From positions 1 through 25,646 of the forward strand of contig CAZVFT010000030.1 of the NCBI GenBank assembly GCA_964626495.1: a stretch of DNA of 25,646 nucleotides. Reading direction: 5' to 3'. The position numbers were made by a program, and so were the translations under genes. The notes beneath the pieces were generated by a model. It searched no databases, was not told the DNA's origin, and worked only from the letters and a program-made list of their open reading frames with translations. Below are positions 10,201 to 14,517 of the stretch, in pieces (positions within the stretch are counted from its first letter, which is position 1; each line of letters starts with the position of its first letter). This stretch comes from JACNLN01 sp964626495. Lineage in GTDB: Bacteria; Fidelibacterota; Marinisomatia; Marinisomatales; CAZVFT01.

Positions 10201-10253
10201 ATCTTCAGGCAGGATCGTATTCCAAGACCTGCAAGATGATCCTTGTGAAGTAG
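1245..10253 (+). CDS. Giant modular secreted protein with type IX-like sorting domain
   Basis: This 3,002-residue extracellular protein starts with a signal peptide (residues 1-28, cleavage near IIA-Q). Residues 30-393 are seven WLIRTDxNGDT-type repeats, probably one seven-bladed propeller. Residues 397-612 are a LamG-like jelly roll (AYYPFNGNAND, WHHIV, GEIDDIMIFNRAL). Residues 616-704 are FN3. Residues 709-1080 are a right-handed beta-helix (GDTVLVHPGTYVENI, then repeated GGG/NN turns, ending DMGAHEN). Residues 1084-2524 are 14 Ig/FN3-like units of about 106 residues. Then come FN3 (2525-2616), a Big_5-like Ig domain (2617-2715) and a dockerin-like stretch (DYNSDFAVDVTDL, 2718 on). The C-terminus (2912-3002) has NYPNPFNPATTI and GVYIYHLQAG, the hallmark of FlgD/Por-type sorting tails. 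It is probably exported by a type IX-like system and anchored or released at the cell surface as an adhesin or glycan binder. No enzyme active site was recognised. No clear Shine-Dalgarno sequence precedes the ATG. Confidence 0.9.
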   Translation: MILKVNKIVRIIASVFTIVVMFNQSIIAQPDTLWTRTYGGTSDDHGASVQQTNDGGFIITGRTDSYGAGSSDVWLIKTDTNGDTVWSKTFGGSGEDFGNDVQLTNDGGYIVTASTFSFGSGGSEAWLLRTDSNGDTLWTKTIGGSGGDWIVSVQQTSDGGYITTGGTRNFGANGADLWIIRTDSNGNILWTKLFGGTGYDSGISIRPTIDNGYILTGETNSFGSGDFDIWLLKIDAIGDTLWTRTLGGSNWEYSKSLQQMDDGGYIIAGWTQSFGAGLTDAWLIRTDANGDTIWTHTYGSSNWDKGYSIQQTEDGGFVVAGVTWSFGAGSADVWLIRTDNQGDTIWTSTYGGTNSDGSVSVVYTSDGGLVLIGWTESFGAGGSDVWLIRLEGEIDSGLVAYYPFNGNANDESVYENHGIVNGATLTIDRFGNENSAYEFDGIDDYIDIPYSEYQQPPTISISCWVKKENIPDGFESILAANGGGDPSVDDPYVLGVTDSGYVSIGFEGLPQQIMLSSENPLSLNQWHHIVTLFDDEEDSARLYIDGILNDAGYEPMMTLDTNTLGLKVGTYQLGSGAPLLEYCFHGEIDDIMIFNRALTETEIDSLYHEGGWNTAPEPPTNLAADAAPAKVRLTWTASTSSDVSSYKIYRGTSANPTTEIASVSSTTTSYDDTGLTNGTTYYYRMTAVKSSGLASSYTSDVTVKPMPIWYVSTSGSSSGFGSSSSPLAAIQAGIDSASTGDTVLVHPGTYVENINYNGKNIVVGSLFLTTGDTSYISQTAIDGNQSGSVVTFESGEDSTTELSGFTITNGLQQFQNQGGGVKCYFSDPRLDNLFISNNEAYDGGGLYIINSNSLLTNLTFYNNTAMADGGGISFNSSILHLTNSKIIDNTAGNKGGGFGLSGGNLICSNTLVYNNTSSVGGAGIALSAHSEVTLINSNIVQNSTSNYGGGTYCQNGSVINLLNSIVYDNNPENIYFSTGGDVNLLNISNSLIGGGQNDIITNDYVNISWLSGNIDNNPLFSDTSTGDYTLSDYSPCIGAGADIVEIGGTWYVAPDTDIYGNPRPNPAGSNPDMGAHENDQPSQRPKAGTIADGLGADVDWYNSTTSSSANWAPFTDDSTVTYELAIGSDSTAISDILDWTSVGTDTFYTASGLSMTEGSTYYVSVRGTDMDSQVPDTTTTDGVTIDMTPPVITEVIEGSLTADIDFQNSDTTLIIAWSGSDTASGISEYEYALGTTAGDTSTVNWTDAGTNTDVTITGLSLTEGVTYYASVRAFDMAGNLSDVTSGDGITPDISAPYLGTVIDGLEVDLTFTGTADSLTASWTGFGDSLSGIAFYEAAVGLAAGDSSVVDWLSVGLDTFMVATGLSLQDGVIYYVSVRATDDVGNRSDFASSDGVMVDVSAPVAGTVIDGLEYDLDWTSDSTTLSASWTGFSDAYSGIAYYEYAIGTTPGDSGVVDWTYNGDSTSVVNDSLSLISGTTYYVSVRATDAVGHVSLSASSDGIMVDTAKPLVFYVDEGGIGEDFDYQGTLVEMIVSWSGADSLRRDLMRYEYAVGTSAGDTSTVNWTDAGTNTDVTITGLSLTEGVTYYASVRAFDMAGNLSDVTSGDGITPDISAPYLGTVIDGLEVDLTFTGTADSLTASWTGFGDSLSGIAFYEAAVGLAAGDSSVVDWLSVGLDTFMVATGLSLQDGVIYYVSVRATDDVGNRSDFASSDGVMVDVSAPVAGTVIDVFEEDLICTSAGSDQVVNAGGGLNDVPNYYVNVRATDSIGKLGDKARFDGFDLDISDPVTITAINDQGSDIDWTSSTTTLAAVWSGFSDAYSGIEFYEYAIGTTSGGTNVIGWTDVDTATHVTNDGLDLDNGVTYFVSVRATDLVYNVSDVATTDGVTVDTIAPVISVVFEGATTQDEDYQGSDTTFMIGWDGSDDASGIDYYEYAVGSTPEGTDIVDWTNAGTATDVYITSLSLTEGTTYYGSVRAYDVAGNVSVVMSGDGITVDITPPDTGVVIDGIETDLVYTGSGDSLTATWTGFSDNLSGIDHYEYAVGSLPGESDIFTWITVSMDTTATASDLSLDDAVVYYQSVRATDLVGNVSEVISSNGITTDHTQPATGSVVDGLEEDESWTNSSNTLHLSWSGFSDTTSGIQFYEYAFGTSEGSDDVIPWNNVGLQTGVTDTGLTLINDTTYYGSVRATDMVGNCSNLVSSDGITVDLFEPTVGAPTEGSPADMDFQGSADTIAIFWPSSDEPQLASYEYCIGTTESDSDVVSWTNVGIDTSVVAYDLSLSHAATYFTSLRAYDLAGSQSLIVTSDGITVDIFPPAVGSVIDGTVSDEDFTSSFNTLVATWSEFEDTVSGIQLYEYAVGTSPGAIDVMDWSSTGLNTSVTDASFTLVDEQVYYVSVRATDNVDNVSDWISTDGITADHTGPEGYWTVDGDSVDIDQQNYIDHFEGYWSLFTDGISGLNRHEYALYDTTVAVYYLPWTDTGMDTSVVLTDLELSVDHVYQLYVRGVDNVENIGSMVKSDGVLVDQSAPAAPQNLIGFFSSERIKLVWDPSPEEDLAFYTVYAGTEQAPITEVLQTTTTEAESFVEGFQDGTTYYLRLTAVDIPGNESVFSDEVTGVPRQAVIMYTYPDTTATLSEIDNQIAVHFSQPLTSTGSISITSLAYPSMTVQSDYSETDTSVVVSISDPYASLDTLTLTISGVTDWAGDVTTDKVLTFTTYLLADYNSDFAVDVTDLTDFIYGWTNSDFGYELGPVSGNVPHLIPEQDGIYDLRDIMTFTRMWNWYHQTNPVQLLARESFGPGLEFQQSERDLLFDFPEGAVAGQVILQYPKSTGDMRFIAGESSEERVELSQKSLETGTILTECGYFSASDSRQIRFTAESTNRHDSQVLVTYMFLDIGGQVVSQGTIPVDVKAIPEVYALHQNYPNPFNPATTILYDLPEDAYVNVSIYDILGRTVRSLVSDRQEAGYHSARWFSKDDNGNIVGSGVYIYHLQAGSYSKTCKMILVK
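1332..2423 (+). repeat. Seven-blade propeller repeats (coding)
   Basis: Seven consecutive units of about 52 residues each follow the pattern DTxWTxTYGG, then DGGYIITG, then SFGAG..D.WLIRTD.NG. Exactly seven are present, matching a closed seven-bladed propeller. Unit 4 is the most divergent (IDNGYILTG, KIDAIG). The unit junctions fall inside the giant gene at residues 30-393. Confidence 0.75.
4959..5472 (+). repeat. Perfect 514-bp direct repeat, copy 1
   Basis: Base-by-base reading shows this segment identical to 5916-6429, with an offset of 957 bp (319 codons, three units), so the frame is preserved. It encodes residues 1239-1409 and spans parts of units 2 to 4. The divergence outside the block is abrupt at both edges. 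Confidence 0.95.
5916..6429 (+). repeat. Perfect 514-bp direct repeat, copy 2
   Basis: This is identical to 4959-5472 over all 514 bases and encodes residues 1558-1728. It is followed at once by the shortened unit 7, suggesting that the recombination or conversion event that copied the block stopped next to a decayed unit. Confidence 0.95.
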
Positions 10254-10632
10254 CCACTAAAACTCACCACATTTCTGCCCTATCTACTGAGTTTCTTGTT
10301 AAAATGGTGAGTAATCTCCTCGCTCTGGTATGTAATGTTGTTAGTTTCAGTCCAGTTTAACCTACAGAACAGAGCAAGTTCTGTTCTTTAAAAAACCAAG
10401 ATAGTGAAAAAAATACTAACTCTCCCACCCTTTATCTGCTGCAATACCGTAAGACCCACTCCCTTCTTGGAAGGGCGGGCAGGTATAAAGATAGCTGTTG
10501 GAGTACAGCGATTATCTCACTTTTCAGTATTTCGATTCCCTCTTGGAAGTAATAATTCATGCAAAAGTAATACCCACAAGTTGTAAGCCAACCTGAAATC
10601 CAATTTTGGATTTGGTGTTACTTTAAAAATGA
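10254..10632. other. Gene-free region after the giant gene
   Basis: No convincing gene was found. A hairpin agaacag (10366-10372) with ctgttct (10381-10387) is followed by 'ttta' and an A run, so it is at best a weak rightward terminator for the giant gene. A 60-codon open frame near 10404-10586 has no recognisable domain or ribosome binding site and reads through repeat-like DNA (cccttcttggaaggg). Confidence 0.5.
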
Positions 10633-10666
10633 AAGATGCCATCCAGTTCTTGGTGGATGGCATCTT
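10633..10666 (-). terminator. Intrinsic terminator of the lipoprotein operon
   Basis: A perfect 13-bp stem, aagatgccatcca (10633-10645) and tggatggcatctt (10654-10666), has an 8-base loop. Read on the minus strand it is followed by a T-rich tail (ttcatttttaaag). It lies about 40 bp beyond the stop codon of the minus-strand lipoprotein gene, the right place to end that operon. Confidence 0.8.
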
Positions 10667-10705
10667 CGCCGTTAACAATCAGGAAGGATCTTGTAAACTT
10701 CTACA

Positions 10706-11713
10706 TTACTCTCCTCTTACCGAATGATAAGGAAACCCCCAAAAGGCAGCGTGGTAGCTACCGTCAGAACTGAAGAGCGTTTCAAAATCAATCACATCCA
10801 CAAATGCCTTGAAGACACGAAGGTTATATCCATAACCTGGGGGATGCATCCACCAGATACGGGAAAATTCATCATCATAAGCCACTAGATCACCACCAGG
10901 AGGCTCGGGATTGCCATCATCATAGAAACGAAGGCGTACATGCCGGTGTCTGTTTGTATCCCGGCGACCACGACCAAATTTCAAATGGGCACCTTCTCCA
11001 GATTCCCAATTGTAAACGGGATCAGCATTGGAAATGTATAGCTTCATTACAATTGGTAACCATGCCTGGAAGGTGGGAATGTCACTCCGTTTGATGAAAA
11101 GATCCTGAATGCCATCGCTCTCGAATACGTAAAGAAGTGACCCATTAGCAGTATAGATTTTCAGCGAATCAATAGCAATCTTATCATCACCCAAACTGAC
11201 GACAGGTGTCAAAGAATCTAACCTCCAGTTCCAGCGTGGATTATCTGTATTATTTATCCGTACAAACTTAACCTTCCTGATGGCATCAGTGGTAAAGTCC
11301 TTTGCAAAGGAATCCACCTGAACACCTGTAGATGTATCATAAATAACCGTGATGAATTGACCGCTAACAATATGCTCAATAGTGGATATTATTACAGTGT
11401 CACCAATGAATTCGTGACTGATGATCATCACAAGAGAGTCCACTCTGCGGCCAAACCGGAAACGCAAGCTATCTGAGGGAAAATAATCATCTGTCATTTT
11501 TCCAAACGATCCATCCGTAATTTCACCATATTCCTCCTCATCAGCTCCTCCATCACCAAACTCTTCAATGTTGAGAGCCTCGTCTTCTGCAATCATATCT
11601 TCCAGCGCTGTAATGATTTCTTCTTGGGTTATTTCTCCACTGTCTTCACAACTCATACCGAAAAACGCAAGAACAGCCACTGCCAGAATGGGAACAATCA
11701 ACTTCTTTTTCAT
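10706..11713 (-). CDS. Putative lipoprotein, unknown function
   Basis: This 335-residue protein has a classic lipoprotein signal: MKKK, a hydrophobic stretch, then a lipobox ending in GMSC with the modified cysteine at residue 22. An acidic segment follows (about residues 23-66, rich in E and D), then a mostly beta-looking body with repeated aromatic and Arg/Asp pairs (LRFRFGRRVDS, then FGRGRRDTNRHRHVRLRFY). I recognise no family. It should be anchored in the envelope, facing the periplasm or the surface. A good ribosome binding site (gaggag) overlaps the stop region of the upstream NadC-like gene, with a 14-bp gap, so the two are very likely co-transcribed and translationally linked. A strong terminator follows. 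Whether it works with the NadC-like protein is unknown. Confidence 0.8.
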   Translation of the reverse strand: MKKKLIVPILAVAVLAFFGMSCEDSGEITQEEIITALEDMIAEDEALNIEEFGDGGADEEEYGEITDGSFGKMTDDYFPSDSLRFRFGRRVDSLVMIISHEFIGDTVIISTIEHIVSGQFITVIYDTSTGVQVDSFAKDFTTDAIRKVKFVRINNTDNPRWNWRLDSLTPVVSLGDDKIAIDSLKIYTANGSLLYVFESDGIQDLFIKRSDIPTFQAWLPIVMKLYISNADPVYNWESGEGAHLKFGRGRRDTNRHRHVRLRFYDDGNPEPPGGDLVAYDDEFSRIWWMHPPGYGYNLRVFKAFVDVIDFETLFSSDGSYHAAFWGFPYHSVRGE

Positions 11714-11727
11714 GGTATTTTTCTCCT

Positions 11728-12582
11728 CTATTGTTTGATGTTAAGTGTAAACAAATCCTCTCCTTGAAAGAACTGATTCACATTCAGTTGATACAGTTTA
11801 ACTCCCGCACGTCGTAATTCTTTGATCTCAGCTAAAGGAACCGTCTCGTCCACAATTAATTTGATCCATCCTTTGGTAGTTTCTCCTAACTTTTTTATTT
11901 TTTCAATGGAGAAGCCTTTGCAATAGACATAATTCACTTTGGTATGGTCTACCAATACCACTTCTTCAGAATCAGTTACCTCTACAAAAACTGAGATAAC
12001 CGAACGGCTTTCACCAATTTCCTTGTTGGTGAAATCAATGGCATTTTTCAGTGATTTGACCCAACCTGTGTGTTCAGGTGTAAGATAAATATTTTCATCT
12101 AAACCAGTTTTATATGTATAGCCACCAGCAGAAGAAACAGCATAGCGAATTATTTTATCATATCCCACTGGCAGATTGTGAGGATGAGTGACATTAATAT
12201 CAACAGACTTTAAAACATTTATTGTCTCAGCAACCTGTGAGTAAATCTGCGAAACAAGAGATAAAATTGACTTTCCAACCTGCCACCCTGTTACAATTGC
12301 CTGACCATTTCCCTCTATCTCTGCAACTGGGTCACCGGTTTTAATTACCTCGCCATTTCGGACAAGCCGCCGGAAGATAACCGTTGAATCTCCACGTTTC
12401 ATCAATGTTTCGAGGAGAGCAAGGCCACAAATAGGCGTTTCTTTCCTCGATCGAATTTCAGCTACAGTATATCGAGGATAAGGAGACAGGTTTTCTGTGG
12501 TAAGATCTCCATCTCCCACCAACGAATCATAAAGCTGTTCTGCCTGCTGAATTGCCTGATCTAAAAGACCCATCCTGACCAT
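11728..12582 (-). CDS. NadC/QPRT-family-like protein with altered active site
   Basis: This 284-residue protein has the length and domain order of quinolinate phosphoribosyltransferase. The N-terminal part has GDGDLTTE (23-30), CGLALLETL and NGEVIKTGDPVAEIEGNGQA (76-95). It is followed by the barrel part with KIIRYAVSSAGGYTYKTGLD (143-162) and YLTPEH (166-171). Known NadC enzymes need an ER..LN motif, DTRKTxPGLR, GGGxNHR and IKDNH to bind quinolinate and PRPP. Here these are GKSILSLV, NVTHPHNLPVGYDK, GGYTYKTG and YLTPEH, so most of the basic substrate-binding residues are absent. Expected NAD-synthesis activity is therefore doubtful, and a changed substrate or a binding role is more likely. 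No clear ribosome binding site precedes either Met1 or Met4. It sits directly upstream of a lipoprotein gene. Confidence 0.6.
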   Translation of the reverse strand: MVRMGLLDQAIQQAEQLYDSLVGDGDLTTENLSPYPRYTVAEIRSRKETPICGLALLETLMKRGDSTVIFRRLVRNGEVIKTGDPVAEIEGNGQAIVTGWQVGKSILSLVSQIYSQVAETINVLKSVDINVTHPHNLPVGYDKIIRYAVSSAGGYTYKTGLDENIYLTPEHTGWVKSLKNAIDFTNKEIGESRSVISVFVEVTDSEEVVLVDHTKVNYVYCKGFSIEKIKKLGETTKGWIKLIVDETVPLAEIKELRRAGVKLYQLNVNQFFQGEDLFTLNIKQ

Positions 12583-12628
12583 GTTTTTTTCACAATGAAT
12601 TCGTAATAATTGTCATATCTTGAATTAT

Positions 12629-12659
12629 TCGCCACAGAGGACACAGAGAAACACAAAGT
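12629..12659. repeat. cgccacagagg-type dispersed repeat
   Basis: The string cgccacagagg followed by acacagagaaacacaaag matches a degenerate intergenic repeat I recall as widespread in environmental bacterial genomes. Only one copy occurs here. Confidence 0.4.
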
Positions 12660-12735
12660 ATTTATATTATGGTAGCTACAACATATTGTTGTTTTAAAAT
12701 TACGAAAAGTATTTTTTATGACCAATTTCTGTAAC

Positions 12736-12821
12736 CCTTCGACAAGCCTGTCCTGAGTGAAGCCGAAGAGCTCAGGACAATTCCTTCATAATATTAGTGT
12801 TTATTCGTGTAATTCGTGGAC
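12736..12821. repeat. Inverted repeat tgtcctgag...ctcaggaca and attcgtg repeat
   Basis: The arms tgtcctgag (12749-12757) and ctcaggaca (12771-12779) form a 9-bp stem around a loop that itself carries cgaag. The surrounding 'cttcgacaagcctgtcctga' text is a dispersed repeat type (from memory). At 12795-12821 the text ttattcgtgtaattcgtgg is another such repeat. The stem could stall transcription leaving the sigma-factor operon, but it has no T tract. Confidence 0.45.
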
Positions 12822-12843
12822 TAAAGAATTAATTAGGATATTA

Positions 12844-13368
12844 TTATGGCATTCGTTTTCTACCGTGAGGTTTTTGGGGTTCCATCGGTCTTTTATGACG
12901 AATTGCATCTCTAAGCTGGGTTTTAAACCTGATCTCGAAAACGACATATTTCGCCTTCTGTCTGGCTGTCAGAACATCATCAAGCCCCTCGATAAACTCC
13001 TGTTTCTTATCAATCTTTTTCTTCTCAACCTCAGAAGCATTTTGCACAATTTTATTTATCTCCTTTCCCTGTATTTCCTTATCTCCATCCAATATCTCTT
13101 TTATGTTCATCATTACTTCTCTCTGTTGTATACTCATTTCCTCCAATTCCTTGGATAAAGTTCTATACATCGGAAAGAATTTCTCTGCCTGTTCCTCACT
13201 GAGATCGAGATACTCTGTCATCTTCCACATTTTCATCATTTCCATCCTCTCCCTGGCGGGCTTATGAAGGGACATACCCTCTTCAGGCAGAGGTGGAGGG
13301 AATTCCTCCTGACAATAACCGCCAACGACAAAGAGTGTTACCATAAGGATGACTAATAGTTGTTTCAT
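12844..13368 (-). CDS. Spy/CpxP-like periplasmic protein
   Basis: This 174-residue protein starts with a signal peptide (MKQLLVILMVTLFVVGG, cleavage near YC-QEE). The mature part is short, helical and Met/Glu/Lys-rich. It contains WKMTEYLDLSEEQAEKFFPM (about 48-67), which resembles the LTxxQ-type helix of Spy, CpxP and related periplasmic sensors and chaperones, and a second helix with TARQKAKYVVFEIRFK. The C-terminus is basic and proline-rich. It is the last gene of the sigma/anti-sigma operon and overlaps the anti-sigma gene by 4 bp (ATGA). By analogy with other operons of this layout it probably senses or buffers misfolded envelope proteins and feeds back on the sigma factor. The exact family is not certain because the motif is degenerate. 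Confidence 0.65.
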   Translation of the reverse strand: MKQLLVILMVTLFVVGGYCQEEFPPPLPEEGMSLHKPARERMEMMKMWKMTEYLDLSEEQAEKFFPMYRTLSKELEEMSIQQREVMMNIKEILDGDKEIQGKEINKIVQNASEVEKKKIDKKQEFIEGLDDVLTARQKAKYVVFEIRFKTQLRDAIRHKRPMEPQKPHGRKRMP

Positions 13369-13796
13369 GATTGATTCTCCTTATTAGTTATGTGTGAGTT
13401 ATTTAAAATTCCAAATAAGTCTAAATCATAAGAGATGTCAGAATGAAACCCCACTGGATCCACTTCGTCCACAAGATACTCAAGTGCATCATAAATAAAT
13501 TCACTATCCAATGGCAATTCAATATCTGAAAGATCTTCATCTTCAAACGATGTAAAAAAGAGAAATTCTTCTTTCCCGTTTTGACTGAAATCTTCCTCTT
13601 CCATTGCAGTTTGGAACAGTCCTACGGTGATTAGAACTCCTGCTATGAAAAGTGAAGCAATAGAGAAAAGCTGCCGTTTGACTTTCCGTCTGTGCTGGAG
13701 TGTGCTGTGAAGGTGATCCAGAAATTCATCGGTATTTGAATCGGGAGTTGGTCGATCAGCAAAAGAAAATAATTTCTTCTCAAATTCGTCCATCAT
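13365..13796 (-). CDS. Putative membrane anti-sigma factor
   Basis: This 143-residue protein has a cytoplasmic N-terminus (1-40) ending in a basic stretch (HRRKVKRQ). One transmembrane helix follows at about 43-61 (FSIASLFIAGVLITVGL). The outer domain is very acidic, with many E, D, F and L residues. This topology and the position directly after an ECF sigma gene, with a 4-bp ATGA overlap, fit an anti-sigma factor. There is no HxxxCxxC zinc motif, so it is not a ZAS-type anti-sigma factor. It also overlaps the following Spy-like gene by 4 bp, so all three proteins are probably made in fixed ratio. No sequence family is recognised; the function is inferred from topology and context. Confidence 0.6.
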   Translation of the reverse strand: MMDEFEKKLFSFADRPTPDSNTDEFLDHLHSTLQHRRKVKRQLFSIASLFIAGVLITVGLFQTAMEEEDFSQNGKEEFLFFTSFEDEDLSDIELPLDSEFIYDALEYLVDEVDPVGFHSDISYDLDLFGILNNSHITNKENQS

Positions 13797-14314
13797 TCTA
13801 CCCTTAAAATTGATTTAAGATTTTTAATTGCGTGGTGGTAATTGACTTTTGCACTGTTTTCTGTCATTTTCATCACTCCTGCGACTTCTTTAAAAGGAAG
13901 TCCTTGAAAAATACGAAGAATCAATATCATTTTTTGCTTCCTTGACAGCTTTGCAATTGCCTTCCAGAGATATGGAGAGAGTTCAAAATCGGATTCCGAC
14001 GAAACCTCTGTAATTGGATCTTCTCCCCTATCCAATGATAAAAATTCACGTACCTTTTGCTTCTTAAAATGATTATTTGCAACGTTAATGGATATCCGAT
14101 AGAGCCACGTTGTAAATTCTGACTTAAAGCGAAACTTATTAAGTCCCTTATAAACTTTGATGTACGTTTCCTGACATAGATCATTGGCAGACATTTCTTC
14201 TCGCAACATTCGAGAAAACATTGCAAATGTTGTTGGATAATGCCGTTTGACCAGCTCATCAAATGCTCCTTTCTCTCCTGCCTGAAATTGTTTTATTAGT
14301 TCGAAGTCTGTCAT
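13793..14314 (-). CDS. ECF-family RNA polymerase sigma factor (RpoE-like)
   Basis: This 173-residue protein has the usual ECF length and two domains. Region 2 (about residues 8-85) includes FDELVKRHYPTTFAMFSRML, DLCQETYIKVYKGLNKF and FTTWLYRISINVANN. Region 4 (about 115-165) includes LSRKQKMILILRIFQGLPFK and MKMTENSAKVNYHHAIKNLK, a helix-turn-helix that reads the -35 element. It directs RNA polymerase to a stress regulon when released from its anti-sigma factor. An aaggtg ribosome binding site lies about 8 bases before the ATG. The stop codon overlaps the next gene's start (ATGA). ECF operons commonly autoregulate, but I could not identify a promoter in the repeat-rich upstream region. Confidence 0.9.
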   Translation of the reverse strand: MTDFELIKQFQAGEKGAFDELVKRHYPTTFAMFSRMLREEMSANDLCQETYIKVYKGLNKFRFKSEFTTWLYRISINVANNHFKKQKVREFLSLDRGEDPITEVSSESDFELSPYLWKAIAKLSRKQKMILILRIFQGLPFKEVAGVMKMTENSAKVNYHHAIKNLKSILRVE

Positions 14315-14386
14315 TGACCATTACACCTTTTAGACCCTATGGATATAAAAAGGTTAAAACTTGAAATCCGAAAATGCCAAACATTT

Positions 14387-14497
14387 TTGTACGACAAGCT
14401 ACCAGCTTGTCGGAATCTCTTAGTGATTATTAATTCAGTTAAAGTTCGACAGGCAGGGCCCTCGCTTACGCTATGGGCAGTGTTGCCTGTCGTACAA
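14387..14497. repeat. MITE-like element with terminal inverted repeats
   Basis: A 111-bp element has perfect 10-bp termini, ttgtacgaca (14387-14396) and tgtcgtacaa (14488-14497). Inside each end is a hairpin: acgacaagct acc agcttgtcg (14391-14412), and cgacaggca (14447-14455) paired with tgcctgtcg (14484-14492). A third pair, gccc and gggc, lies inside the second loop. It sits between the divergent sigma-factor and helicase genes, so it may carry or disrupt their promoters. Confidence 0.6.
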
Positions 14498-14517
14498 TGA
14501 TTCCTTAACTTAAAGCG

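Noticed and set aside
10404..10586. 60-codon plus-strand open frame
   Set aside because: There is no ribosome binding site or recognisable domain, and the sequence is repeat-like.
12757..13158. Plus-strand open frame of 133 codons
   Set aside because: It is antisense to the Spy-like gene and starts in a dispersed repeat; the minus-strand gene has the signal peptide, operon overlap and family features.
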